A stretch of 64,000 nt of DNA from Nyssa sinensis (lineage: Eukaryota > Streptophyta > Magnoliopsida > Cornales > Nyssaceae), in assembly GCA_008638375.1 (NCBI GenBank), contig CM018035.1:32224807-32288806 (forward strand), given 5' to 3'. Position 1 is the stretch's first letter. The number at the start of each line of letters is the position of its first letter. Of the stretch, positions 1 to 11,768 are shown piece by piece. The notes beneath the pieces are model-generated. The model searched no databases and was not told where the DNA came from. It worked only from the letters and a program-made list of their open reading frames with translations. The position numbers and the translations under genes were made by a program.

Positions 1-1308
1 GGAATTGTAAACTTGAGTAAGGCACAAAAATTTACCTAGACAACCCAAGAAACCCCTAAACCTGTACACATCCGCCATTAATAGACCTCCAAGATACAGG
101 TCTGAGATCATGTGAACCAAAACTCATTTGGTTTGATGAAACCTTAACTAAATCCCCAAAGTGTTTTAAAAACACTAAGCCACGACCTTGAGACTCAAAG
201 AAAACCATAAAACCCAGAGTTGCAGGTTAGGGTTTTGAAACCCAACCTTTCAAACTCACAACAAAACTGAACCAAAGGAATAGGGAATAAAACCCCTTAG
301 CAAGAGGGGCATAATAGGCCAAACCATACATAAAAGGGTGATGAAATGAACATATTTACTACGGGAATATCCAGAACTACCAAAGTTAGTGGAATAAGTA
401 ATCTAACTCAATCCAGAGCTCCAAATCAATGCCAAAATGAAAAGTGAACTCCTAGAATCATTTTAGAACAGAAAACAGAGAGATTAAATCTTTGAAAATG
501 CACGAAATTAAAAATTTTAAAAAAGCTAAAATTAGGGCGACAATAGTTCGGGCGTGGGGAAGAAGAAGACCCTGTTGAGCCAACTCGCGAGTTGACTTAG
601 TCGATTCCTGACCGAGCTAGGTTAGTACTGTGTCGATTCAGACACATGTCACAATGTAGGGTGAGCCACCGCATAAATAGAATGGCACCGTTTTGAGCTT
701 AAAGGTTTTAAATTTTAAAACCTGAATATATACTGTTTGGTTACACGGTTTTGGGCCGATTTAATAAACTGAATAGGAATAGGGATACCTTGTTCTCAAT
801 CCATCCTTATCCATTGTTTGGCCTAATGAAAATTAGAAAAATAAAAGGGGCCATGCTAGAAAATATCACTATATATATATATATATATATTATATAAAAG
901 TAAAATTAAATTAATTAATTAATTTAATAATAATAAATTGATCCGATGTCCAAATTAAACATATGAATAGTGTATTTTAACTATTTCGGACATTTTGAAC
1001 CCAATGGTGGGGTCCGTTCTACGAGATGGGACACCAAAAAAAGAAAGACACTTAAAAGTGTAAAATGACCATTTTGCCCATAGGTACCCTAGAGCCAAAT
1101 CGAAGTTCGAAAAGGTCTAAATTGACATTCTTCGACGTTTCGGACCCAATGGTGAGGTCCCTATTATGAAAACAAGTACAAAAAAAATATGTGAAGTAAT
1201 AAAAACAAACTTAAAATAAATAAAGCTACTAGAAGAGTATAGTTTGAAATTAAATTAAATTCCTAACACATTAAACTGTGTCATAGGTTAAGATCGAAGT
1301 AAATCATC

Positions 1309-1754
1309 ATGGATGAGCTAATTTGGGAGGGAAAAGTGATCAAAAGAAAAATAAATACTGCCAAGAAGTTTCAGATCCTCTCTTTGAAGCCATTTATGTT
1401 CAAAACCCCTATTGTTCCAATGGGGCGTGATTTATGAAAGAAGAAGCCGCAAGGAAACTTGCTGAAGAAGCATTAAAAGAAGAAGAAGAATGGAAAAATA
1501 TTGAAACACTTAATGATATGCTTCGAAGGTAATATCTAATTATCATTAAAAGCAAATAAAGTAAATAGATATGTAATACAACTATAAATCACTATGAGAT
1601 AGTCTGATTCTGAAGAATAAAACCTATCATAGAATTAGGCTTACTTAGTTTGAGAATAGATTAAGATCACAAGTTCATTAAAGTACATGTGAAATTTATG
1701 GAATTTTTCATAAATTTTTTTAGGCTTATCAAGGGAAAAGGGAAGGCCCATTAG
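1309..1754 (+). pseudogene. LTR-borne two-exon small ORF, degenerate copy
   Basis: This is the A1 counterpart of the small ORF in A3 and A8. Exon 1 opens at ATG 1309 and has a one-base frameshift near 1430, after a segment resembling KPFMFKTPIVPMG. It then continues as a K/E-rich stretch ending LNDMLRR at about 1528, where AAG is followed by GTAATA, a donor-like site. A TTTTTTTAG acceptor at 1723 leads to a short second exon that ends KGKGKAH and a TAG stop at 1752-1754. The same exon layout occurs in A8. I do not recognise the protein. The frameshift makes this copy non-coding. Confidence 0.6.
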
Positions 1755-2598
1755 TAGCGCCAACCCTGAAGTTCAAGGTGAGTAATCCTGTATTTGAAGT
1801 GGAGATTTAACTCCATGGATTTGAAGAAGTTTAAAAGTTCAAAATATCTGAAGCATTTGAATATCAAATTCAGCATTTACATGAGTCCTCTTTTATAGTA
1901 TTTTCGTTCTTATTAAAATCTTATTGTAACATGCCCAGTGAATGTTTTCTACTACAGTTTTTCTTGAAATATATTTCAGCATGGCTAAGTTTAAAAATGA
2001 CAAATCTTGTTAAATATTCTGAATTTTCATATTCCAAGTATTTGAAGACCCTATCATGAAGTCATGAACATCATGTTTTGAATGCTCATAAAAGCATCTA
2101 TTTGAAGAAGTCATGTGTTACGTGTATTTAAATGTAACTATAAGGAGGCTATGGTTTAATGCTTTTAAATAACATCTATTTGCAAATGCTTTAATACCTC
2201 CTGTTGCCACTGGTAATGCAAGATAAATGATACATAAGCACAAAGACTGATTTTGGGTTCTTCAGAACTCAATTGACATGAAAAATGATTTTGGGTGTCT
2301 TCGAAACTCAATTGACATGTAAAATGTCAGGTAGCAGGATCTAATTCCCCAGGCATGAGATATCTCTATTAAAGTAAGACTGGAATCTGGTTCAAAATGG
2401 ATTCTACTAATGAAAGTGATAAGATGTTATGTTCAAAAATGGTAGTAGGTTTTACCCCCCATTTTGCTAAACATAACTACATGTTTTGAAGTTTCTTTAT
2501 GTTATATTGAAGAAGTACATGTTTAGCTTAAATACTTTAAATGTTTCAATGCTATATGTTTTAAAGAATGCATATATTCTGTATTTGAAGTACACGAC

Positions 2599-2651
2599 CA
2601 ATTGGTAGTGAATGCTTTATAAACTCTCTTATACTAAACCACTACCAATTG
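2599..2651 (+). other. Conserved LTR stem-loop (A1)
   Basis: Perfect 12-bp arms CAATTGGTAGTG and CACTACCAATTG enclose a loop containing TTTATAAAC. It lies about 25 nt before the conserved TTACTCACAAGCTTAG motif. The same hairpin occurs in seven other A copies in this window. Confidence 0.85.
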
Positions 2652-3179
2652 AAAACCCATGACAAATGATGGAATTACTCACAAGCTTAGATTAGCTTAC
2701 CCGAATTTTTATCTGACCCACATTTCAAGTGACTAACAACAGTCCTGACTTTTGATGATGATGATGATTAGAGCTTTGCCCATTTTGAGGAAGGGCATAA
2801 GCAGCTACTTTCAGGACTAGAAATTTTTAGGAAGCATTATGGAACTTTAGTTAGTCATTTTTGTATTAAAAGATAGTAAAACTATTATGTATTAAGCCCC
2901 ACGGGGCAGCTGAATATGTATTAATTATAAAGCCTTAAAGTTTTTATTATAATCTGAATGTATAATCATGTGGACCATTTTGAAGAGCAGCAATACCGGG
3001 CGGATGTGCGGAAAATTTAAAAAAAGAAAAGAAAAGAAAAAGTTTTTCATGCTTCCGCAAACACAGGTCGCACCACCGTCCGATACCGTCGCTTATGTAA
3101 GCCTTGCCCGACGGCCCCTAGGCCAAAGGGTGGCGGTCGCGATTCGAGATCCGCACAGGGTGGGTTTTGAGTCGTGACA

Positions 3180-3995
3180 TTGGTTGTCATCTGACTATTT
3201 TTGGGCAGTTAAAATGCCAAAAAGGGCCATTTTGGCATTTAAGTCCCTTTTGTTTTCCTTAAGTTGCAAACTTGGAATCCGAATGGTGTTCCATAATTTT
3301 TACATGTATTTTATTTTTTCAGGGGCATGCGAACTATTTTGTTGGTGGTTTGATCATTTTCAAGCTTTTTTGGTGGTCAACGGTCCAATAGGCCCATTTT
3401 TAGCACTTTTGTCCCTCTTTTTTACATAAGTTGGAAACCGGGTATCCAAATTTTATTCTGTTTCATTGAGCACGTGTATTTTAATAGTTTAGAGATCCGT
3501 GGGCTGGTTTGGTGATGGTTTGACTACATTTGGGCATTTTGGGTGGTCAACGGGCCAAAGGGTCTATTTTGGGTACTTAAGTCCCTTTTTTTTTTGGTAA
3601 GTTACTTAAGTCTCTTAGTTTTGCATAAGTTGAAAACCGGGAATCTGAATAGTGTTCCATGTGTTAAAGCATGTCTATTTTATTAGGTTAGATTTTTGTG
3701 AGCTGGATTGGTGGTGGTTTGACTGTTTTCGAGCATTTTAAATGATTAAATGGCCAAAAGGGATCATTTTTACACTTAAACCCTTTTTTTTTCCAAATGT
3801 GCAAACCGAGAATTCGAATTATGTTCAGTATGTTTGACCACGTGAAGTTTATAAGTTTAAAGGTGTGTGATCTAGTTTGGTGGTAGTTTCACCATTTTCG
3901 AACATTTTGGTCGGTTAAAGGCTCAAAAAGGGTCTAAGTTTGAGCATGTGTTGTATTTTTTTAGTGGTGTGTGAGATTTTTTGGTAAGGATTGAT
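3180..3995. repeat. Satellite-like tandem repeat, about 168-bp period, about 4 divergent copies
   Basis: A marker of the form aagttgcaaaccgggaatccgaa recurs at 3261, 3428, 3627 and 3796, giving spacings of 167, 199 and 169; the middle one carries about 20 extra bases. Each unit also carries gtttga..attttcgagcattttggtggt, then a block related to ggccaaaagggtc. The first partial unit starts right after A1 and the last runs into A2. Open frames here are accidental. Monomer length is in the range of plant satellites, but four copies do not prove a larger array. Confidence 0.75.
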
Positions 3996-5242
3996 TGTCA
4001 CGACCCGCGACCCAGCCTATATGGATTATGGGAACAGGACAACCACCCTTCGGCCCAAGGGCCGGCGAGTGGACCAGAAGCGACGGTGCCGGATGGCGGT
4101 GCGGCCATGAATATATTTTGCAGAAGCAAGAAATTTTTTTTTCTTTCCGCACATCCACCAAGAACTGTTGCTCTTTAGAACGGTAGAATTAACATACATA
4201 AAGAGCTTACTAAATTCTTAAAAGTTATACATATTACATGGTCATTCTCCTTAGGGACTTACTTAAATAATTGTCCAAAATACAATGCTACAAAAGATTG
4301 ACAAACTATTGGTCCTGACCTTCCCAAAAATGCTAATTCAAGTGCGGAGCTCCCGATACCCTTCCTTAGTACAAGCAAGGCTCCCAACCATCTTTGTTAC
4401 CTGAAAGAGTCATTGGTAACAAATCCATGTGAGCTTTATTAAAATCTCGTGAGTAATTCTAGTACCTTGTCATGGATTTTCAATTGGTAGTAAAATAGGT
4501 ATGAGAAAGTTTATAAAATAGTCACTACCAATTGCTCATACACTTCAGATACAGAATACAAGAATCTTAAAATAGATAGCATGAAACATTCAAGGCATTC
4601 AGGCTAGGCACTTATTTCATTAAATACAGAATACAGGAATATTCAAGTCATATAACACAAAGCCTTTAAAGCATTCGAGTAAAGGATTTTATATGCAGTA
4701 GAAAACTTGAAAACATGTACAGGATGGCCATTTGGTGGCCAAGGAAATTTAGATCATTTTCTTTTAAACAGGAGGATATAAATTCTTTACTTGTAAACAA
4801 AAGCATATGACCCTTTTTCATTTTAAAATCAGGGCCATTTTAGAAATCCCTTTTCATGTAATAAGGGTTCAAAAACCTTCTACCATTAATTATGAAAACA
4901 TGAATCTTTGATCATGAAATCAGGACATATAAATCATGTTTAGAAGAATGGGGGATAAACCTTCTACCATTTCTAAATGTAACATCTTTTCACTGTTTAA
5001 CAGAAGAATCTGTTTCGAATCGGATCCTAAGCTTAGCTTCTCGTGGAGATATCTTATGCCTGGGGGATAAACCCGCTACAGGGAATTTTTTCTATTATGT
5101 GAGTCCTAAAGGGCCTCACGAACTTGTGGTGCTTATGCACAATTATCTTGCATTACCAGTTCGCAAACAAGAGGCATTTAGAAACATTTATTTACAAATA
5201 GATGGTATTCAAGAGAATTTAAACATAACCTCCAAAGTAAAT
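3996..5242 (-). mobile_element. Family A large LTR, copy A2 (3' part only)
   Basis: It begins TGTCACGACCCGCGACCC, the reverse of the A 3' end, and follows the A9 layout: a GC-rich terminal block, a purine/pyrimidine-rich tract near 4135, TTACTCACGAGATT near 4445-4458, the conserved stem-loop at 4481-4534 and the ggtagcaggtttatccccc-type block near 5070. It is interrupted at 5243 by C1. The rest is not seen beyond C1, because C1 itself is truncated at about 13876. Confidence 0.75.
4481..4534 (-). other. Conserved LTR stem-loop (A2)
   Basis: Plus-strand arms CAATTGGTAGTA and CACTACCAATTG pair over 12 positions with one G-T wobble in the sense RNA. Same position relative to the LTR end as in other A copies. 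Confidence 0.75.
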
Positions 5243-7641
5243 TGTCACGACCCGTAACCCACCCTCTGCGGATTGGTGAATCGCGACCTCGACCCGACCC
5301 TTTTGCCGAACCGGATCTAAACTTGCTACATCATCAGTGCTACTCACATATAATCAATATCATAAGATAAATAGTTAAACAACGAAAGTCTTTAATAATC
5401 ATAATATGGTTTTACATGTATCAAAATGGGAACCAACATCTCATCACCCTTAGGTGGTGAATACATAGGACAACTATATCATCACTAGTATATTTTTCAA
5501 AATGTCCTCCTATGATCTTAAGCTCCTACTGTTGTCTCGTAGCGTCCCTTCTTGAAACAATAAGTAAGTCTGAATGAGCAAACAAATCTCAGTAAGTAAA
5601 TTTCCTCCTTTTTGTCATGGGTCAGGGTTAATATAAAAAAAAAAAAAAACATAATCCAAGATAATAAAAATATGAAACATAATAGCCAGTCAAGAAATAG
5701 AATTCCATAATAGCCAATCAGGACAATAGAGAATCACAATAACCAAGTGAATAAATAGCACAAGGTATATGAATCATCAAAAGGGGTCTGTTAGAACAAT
5801 AGCTATACTGCCACAATCAATAGGTAACCAATCAATCGTAAACTAATGGATAAGCTTTCAACATATGACCATTCATAGGAAAAATATGATCATTCTATGA
5901 GTTCAATAATCGATGTGATATCAATAAACTTTTTGATGCATATTACTGTTAGGGCCTATCATATCCTTTTCCTTTCTTTGCGTATAAACCACACGTCTAT
6001 TCATGGACTGTCACCTGTTCCCACACCTAAGGTTTCAAATGAGGGGTTTGCTGGTCTGACAACACCCTTCCACGCCTAGGTACAACCTCTTCTAGACCAG
6101 TGAATAGCCTTGTGGACATTTTGACCCATAGGTCCCATAGCATCTCAGTAACCAACCCATACAGTAAAAGCATCGGGTGAACGTTATGACTGAGCACAAA
6201 TTTGATATTCATAATATATCATGATCATGCTAATCTCATGAAGAGTAAAATGCGATATCACTTTTCTCAGCAGCAAAAATGTAATTGTTGCCCTTCTAGG
6301 CCAATATAAACTAGGCTGCTGAGATCATAACATTTTGCCCCTCGAGGCCTATGTACGAACTGTATGGAAATCATGATCAAGATATATAATAGTCAATAAA
6401 CACTTTCCACAAGATAGAACAAGTATCACATTGTGGATTCAATAAACATCAGGTACGTATAAGAGTACAATTTGGCAATATATGAAAAACTGATGACATG
6501 GTTAGGAGTATCACATGCAGAGATCGGATTTTACTTACCTCTTAAATCGTTTCCTTTCTTTCTCTATAAAATCAGGTCTATAGTCTAGCTATAGTAATTC
6601 AACTCTCAATAATTCTCACAATATAGAATAATCATCCAATCGTAGCATCAAGTCCATAGTCTAGCTATAACAATTCAATTCTCAATAGTTCCCTCAATAT
6701 AGAATAATCATCAAACTATAAACCAATAGATATCAAGTACATATTTCCATAAGAGAGAACAATCATCAGTTTATGGGATCAATAAGGTCAAATAGGTATA
6801 AGAGTACAACTTAGGTAATATCAAGAATACTATTGACATGGCTAAGAAATACTGCAAATCAAAGCATCGAGATTTACTTACTTTTTAATTGTCCATTATA
6901 TCTCAGTATTAAGTTACTTTCTCCCTTCCTTTTGAAGTTCGTATTAATCAAGAAACACATATTAGTTTAATGTTATTCATCAAATTTTACTGCTAGGGCC
7001 TATTATATCCTTTTCTTTCCTTCCGTATACAACACCACACGTCTATTCATAAACTGTCATCTGTTCCCACACCTAAGGTTCCAAAGGAGGGGTTTGCTAG
7101 TCTGACAGCGCCCTTCTACGCCCGGGTCCAGCCTCGCCCGAACTAGTGAATAGCCTTGTGGACATTTTGACCCGTAGGTCCCAAAGTATCTCAGTAACCA
7201 ACCCATACAGTAAAAGCATCAAATGGACATTGTGATTGAGCACAACTCCGGCATTCATAATATATTGAGATCATGCTAATCTCATGAAGAGTAAAATGTA
7301 ATATTACTTTTCTCAGTAGCAAAAATGTAATTGTTGCCTTTCTAGGCCAATATAAACTAGGCTGCTAAGATCATAACGTTTTACCCCTCGAGGCCTATGT
7401 ACGAAGTGTACAGAAATCATAATCAAGATATAAAATAGTCAATAAACATTTTCCACAAGATAGAACAAGTGTCTCATTATGGATTCAATAAACATCAGGT
7501 ACGTGTAAGAGTAAAATTTAGCAGTATATGAGCAGTATATGAGAAACTTATGACATGACTAGGATTATTCACATGCAGAGATCGGATTTTACTTACCTCT
7601 TAAATCATTTCCTTTCTTTCTCTATAAAATCAAGTCTATAG
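5243..7641 (-). mobile_element. Family C large LTR, copy C1, first segment
   Basis: It begins TGTCACGACCCGTAACCC and runs parallel to C2: both share gtgaatacat near the start, ...TCCCTTCTTGAAACAA..., and an AGTAAGTAAATT..-type motif. No gag or pol. A block of about 1.05 kb is tandemly duplicated: tctataaaatcaggtctatag at 6564 recurs at 7621, and the cctaaggttt/ttccaaa..ggggtttgct block near 6028 recurs near 7075. A3 is inserted at 7642 with TSD TATAG, splitting the second unit. Confidence 0.8.
5930..7641. repeat. About 1.05-kb tandem duplication within C1
   Basis: Unit 1 runs from about 5930 to 6975. Unit 2 runs from about 6976 to 7641 and continues after the A3 insertion from 11769 to about 12165. 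The offset between matching landmarks is about 1050 bases (6564 versus 7621). C2 shows only one unit at the corresponding place, so the duplication is specific to C1 and predates A3. Confidence 0.7.
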
Positions 7642-8152
7642 TGTCACGACCTAAAACACACCCTGTGTGGATTCCCGAATCGTGACCGCCATCCTTAGGC
7701 TCGGGGACCCTAGGGCGAAGGCTCACATCAGCAGCGGTATCGGATGGCAGTGTGACATGTGTTTGCGAAAGCGTGAAAACTTTTTCTTTCTTTTCTTTTC
7801 TCATTTAAAATTTTGCACATCCGTCCAGTATTGCCGCTCTTCACTTTGGTACACATGATTCAACATTTAAAGCATAAATAAAAATCTTAAAGACTTTATA
7901 ACTAATACATGTTTGATTACCCCGTGGGGCTTATTCATAACAGTGTACCGCTTTACTAATACAAAAGTAAATACTTAAAGTTCATAGTGCTTAACAAAAG
8001 AACTACTTAAACATCTCTTCCAAAGACGGCTAGACTTATCATCATCATCCTCATATCAGTACTGCCGTCAATCACCTGAAAGAGGGGATCGAATAAAAAT
8101 TCGATAAGCTAATTTAAGCTTGTGAGTAATTCCAGTATTCGTCATGGGGTTT

Positions 8153-8205
8153 CAATTGGTGGTGGTTTAGAAAATGAGAGTTTATAAAACAATCGCTACC
8201 AATTG
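8153..8205 (-). other. Conserved LTR stem-loop (A3)
   Basis: Plus-strand arms CAATTGGTGGTG and CGCTACCAATTG. Ten of 12 positions pair; two mismatches suggest decay in this copy. Confidence 0.6.
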
Positions 8206-8943
8206 CTCGTATACTTTGAACACAGAACATATGCATTCCTTAAAATATATAGCTTTGAAATATTTAAAGTATTCAAGCTAAACTTATACATATAAACTTC
8301 AAAACATATAAATATGCATAGTGAAAAAGAGGGTAAAAACTTGCTTTCATTTTCAAACATAACGTCTTATCTCTTTTATTAGTGGAATCCGTTTCGAACC
8401 AGACTCCCATTTTACTTTACGTGAAGATATCTCATATGCCTAGGGGATTAGATCCTGCTACCTGGCATTTTACAGGGCAATTGAATTCCGAAGAACCCAA
8501 GATCCTATCTATTTTACAAGGCAATTGAGTCCTAAAAACCCGAAATCCTGTCTATGTGCTTTGCACTGTTTATCTTGCATTTAAATACGTTTCACAAGAC
8601 TATGTCAATAGATACTTCTCATGAGCAATTTAAAACATCATATTCATGACTTCATGATAAAATCTTCATATACTTGAAATAAGCAAATTCAGAATATTTG
8701 ACAAGAATTGCATTTTAACTTAAACATGCTGAAATACATTTTAAGGAAAACTGTTATGGAAACTAGTCACTAAGCATGTCACAATTGGGTTATAAAATAG
8801 AACAATTTAAAATTGAATCATGTAAATACTGAATTTGGAATTCAAACACTTCATATCTTTTGAACTTAACACCTTTTCAAATCCATGGAGTTAAATCTCC
8901 ACTTCAAATACAAGGTTACTCACCTTATACTTCCAGGTTGGCT

Positions 8944-9411
8944 CTACTGAGGTACCTTCCCTTTGCCTTTTCTTAACCGAAAATAGTTTATGAAAATTTC
9001 ATAAATTTCACATGCATTTAGATCAACTAATGATCTTAGTCTATTCTTAGACTACGTAAGCCTATTTTAATGATAGGTTTTATTTCTAAAATTTGCCTAT
9101 CTCATAGTGGTTTATAGTTGTATTACACATCTATTCACATTATGGCTTTATTATAATAAGCATTACCTCTGAAGCATTTCACTTAATGTCTTGGTGTTTT
9201 CTCGTTCCTCTTCTTCTTCCTTCAGTTTTGCTTCAGTAAGTTTCCTTGTTGTGGCTTCCTTCATAAGTCGTCCCATTGGGACGATAGGAGCTCTATAGAT
9301 AAAGGGCCAGATCGAGATGATCTCACTCGTCTTGGCAATTCTTATGTGCCTTTGGATTACCTTTTGCTGCCACAAGAGCTCGTTCATAAAGTCTTGTTGT
9401 GTTTTACTCAT
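8944..9411 (-). CDS. Small LTR-borne ORF, two putative exons, unknown function
   Basis: Exon 1 (9411 down to about 9167) opens with MSKTQQDFMNELLWQQKV, continues through a stretch containing PIVPMGRLMKEA and a strongly charged K/E segment, and ends LSEMLQR at a donor-like AG|GTAATG. The downstream reading RLRKGKGKVPQ plus stop (8977-8944) is in the phase expected after splicing, although the acceptor AG reads CG here. The unspliced product is 82 residues. A8 and A1 carry the same layout. No known domain is recognised; the charged tail suggests a helix or coiled coil. It lies inside an LTR and on the LTR sense strand. It could instead be a conserved non-coding segment that happens to stay open. 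Confidence 0.5.
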
Positions 9412-9920
9412 TACTTGATCCTACCCTAAAACACAATCCAATGTATTAGAAATTGAGTTTTATTTTAATTATACTCTTCTGCTAACTCCATTAATTTAAA
9501 TTTGATTTATTTACTTCACATGTTTATGTGTCGTGTCTTTCCATACTTTATTCCAACATACGAGCTTTAGTTTACTACCTCGGCATCGTTCTATTTATTG
9601 TCATCTGATTTATGCTATTCATCAAATTTTATGTCATTTTATTATAGACACTTCTTTTGGTCAATTAGACTCTACCATTGAGTCCAGAACGTCGAAGAAA
9701 GTCAATTTAAGCTTTCGTAGAATTTCGTTTGGGTTTGGTAGTAGTAGGGGCATTTTGGTCATTTAGCATTTTTACGGGTCTTTAAATTTTTTGGGACCTC
9801 ACCATTGGACTCAAGACGTCTGAAATAGTAAGAATACACTATTAACTTGTTAAATTTGGGCAATGGGCCTTTTATCACCATTTAATTTAATATATTTTAT
9901 ATATAATATATACATTTTGG

Positions 9921-10018
9921 TACGTCATGTTGGCACGGGATTGTCCTGTCCAAAATGGTTCACACGCTTGGTTTCATCCCTTTGGTCCCCTGTTCGAGTC
10001 CCAAGGTGCGCAACACCC
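9921..10018 (+). other. tRNA-like module 1, antisense to A3
   Basis: The segment has a box B-like TGTTCGAGTCCC at 9991-10002, preceded by GTTGGCACGGG near 9929 in the box A position. It matches a corresponding module in A6 and A8 in placement. It lies on the strand opposite to the LTR sense strand. It does not fold into a full cloverleaf by eye. Confidence 0.45.
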
Positions 10019-10079
10019 CTTTTATTTTCTTTATTTTATTTCATATATAACATATACATATTCATGCCCATTTACATCA

Positions 10080-10160
10080 CACGCGCACGCGTGTCCAAGT
10101 GGAAAAGAGTGAGGGTTTCATAAGGGAGGTCTGTCGTTCGAACCCCAGGGGCTACGGTTC
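10080..10160 (+). other. tRNA-like module 2, antisense to A3
   Basis: Box A-like GTGTCCAAGTGG (10091-10102) and box B-like CGTTCGAACCCC (10135-10146) are separated by 32 bases, close to the spacing in plant tRNA genes or tRNA-derived SINE heads. A6 (47200-47275) and A8 (49800-49880) have the matching module on the strand antisense to the LTR. Confidence 0.6.
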
Positions 10161-11768
10161 CTTCATTTTTCTTGATTTTCTTTCACCAAACAGCGTATAG
10201 GAGCCTTATTCGTGGATAGGCTATCCCCCTTCGCGCGCAGGTTATTTAATTGGCTCATAAACATGTAACCAAACAGCCCAATTCCTGATTTTAAAAACTT
10301 TAAAACCCTAAGCCTAAAACAACATCGCCTCACTTATGCGGTGGCCCTATCCCTGTCATAACACGTGTCCAAGTCAACATGCTTAACTCGAATAGATTTG
10401 GCGAGTTGACTCATCGTCTTCTTCATCAACCTAACATTGTTGCCCTAAATCCCGAACTCTATTTCTTTCAATTACGTGCAGTTTAGGTTAATGGTTTCTT
10501 ATTGCTTTCATTCATAATCGTTTCTGAAACATCAAGGGTCATCTTGGCATTCATTTTAGAGTTCAAATAGGGCTCTACTAGTTCGGTTTAAAGTTTGATA
10601 ATCAAACCTGTAACCTGATCGTTTATGCTCATTTCTTAACCAAAACTTATGGGATTTCGTCTATTTTGGTCCATACACCATGGGGTTTCATTCCCCATTC
10701 CTTAAAACGGATTTTGAGGTACAGTTGAGAGGTTGGGTTTTAAACCTGAAACTTGCAACTTGAATTTTTATGGCCTTTACTTAGTTTCTTTGATCGCGTA
10801 CTAGGGTTCTTAACACCCTCCAAGAGTCTAGTTGAGGTCTCAATACACCATACATGGTTTGGCTCACATGACTTCAGACTTGCTTCAAGCAAGGTCCTCC
10901 CATGGCTGTCCCTTCTACGTTTGATGTTTTAGATCAATTTTAGGTCTCAATTTCATGCTTGAACAAGTTTAAACACATTTTAAACCTCAAATATACATAA
11001 CACAACCTAAACTACTTACATATATGCAAGTTATTTTAGAGAGAGAAAATACGGGTTGTTGTGTTCTCTCACATTTTTCTCTTGTTTTTCCTTCTCCTCT
11101 TTCCTTCTGGATTTCTTCTTCTAGCTTCTTGTTTCTTCTTCTTTTGGATTTCTATCTTATGAAGTGAGCATGCAGTGCATGCATTGGTTTTTAAACCAAT
11201 CCACCGCCATCTTTCACTCCTCTTTCTCTCTCTCTCTCTCTCTACACGACCTCACTGCCCTACTTCTAGCCTTCACTTCTCATTAATTTTTTTCTTACAT
11301 CCATTTAATTTTACTTTTCCACTTTTTACTTTCCATTAAATTTTTGCATGATATTTTTGTATTATATATAAATATATAATATAACACACATACTAACACA
11401 CTAAGACACACACAATATCAGCCAACACTAACACACCTTTTTACTATTTTGTACACACAAATGTATATACATATCTACATGTATATTCATATACATATAT
11501 ATATTCTTTATTTTCATGTGTGAATATATATATATATATACATACATATATATATATGTACATATATATATATATACTTTAATCACATATATATACCCAA
11601 CACACACTTAGTGTGTGAATTTCACATATTATAATACACATACCTACTTAATTAAATTTGGTACCCTTTGGCCCTTGGTTTATTCGTAGTTAATTTTTAG
11701 ATTACTATCTATCACCTCGAAGTGCATGTCACATTATCCGGTCCGGTATTTTGGGTCACGGTGTTACA

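Larger units (their letters stand above)
1..3179 (+). mobile_element. Family A large LTR, copy A1 (5' end outside window)
   Basis: The 3' end reads GGGTTTTGAGTCGTGACA and matches the ends of A4, A6 and A8. Shared family landmarks appear in order: a region with gcgagttgactc, a TA microsatellite near 870-890, hairpin-like GGTCC subrepeats at about 1000-1165, a small-ORF remnant (1309-1754), a donor-like AAGGTGAGTAA at about 1774, a conserved stem-loop (2599-2651), a GCCCCACGGGGC mini-palindrome near 2897, and a purine-rich tract near 3015-3045. No gag or pol is present. About 1 kb of the 5' end lies upstream of the window, judged from the 4.06-4.35 kb of complete copies. It is followed directly by satellite-like DNA, not by a primer binding site, so it is probably a solo LTR. 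Confidence 0.8.
7642..11768 (-). mobile_element. Family A large LTR, copy A3 (complete, TSD TATAG)
   Basis: It begins TGTCACGACCTAAAAC and ends GGGTCACGGTGTTACA. Direct repeats TATAG at 7637-7641 and 11769-11773 flank it exactly, and removing it restores the C1 sequence ctatagtctagctatag. Length is 4127 bp with no gag or pol, consistent with a solo LTR. On the sense (minus) strand it holds the stem-loop (8153-8205), the two-exon small ORF (8944-9411), GGTCC-type subrepeats (about 9650-9840), two antisense tRNA-like modules (9921-10018 and 10080-10160) and TA/CA microsatellites near 11220-11600. Confidence 0.9.

Noticed and set aside
3184..3429. An 81-codon frame
   Set aside because: It crosses satellite-like units and is not open in the neighbouring units.
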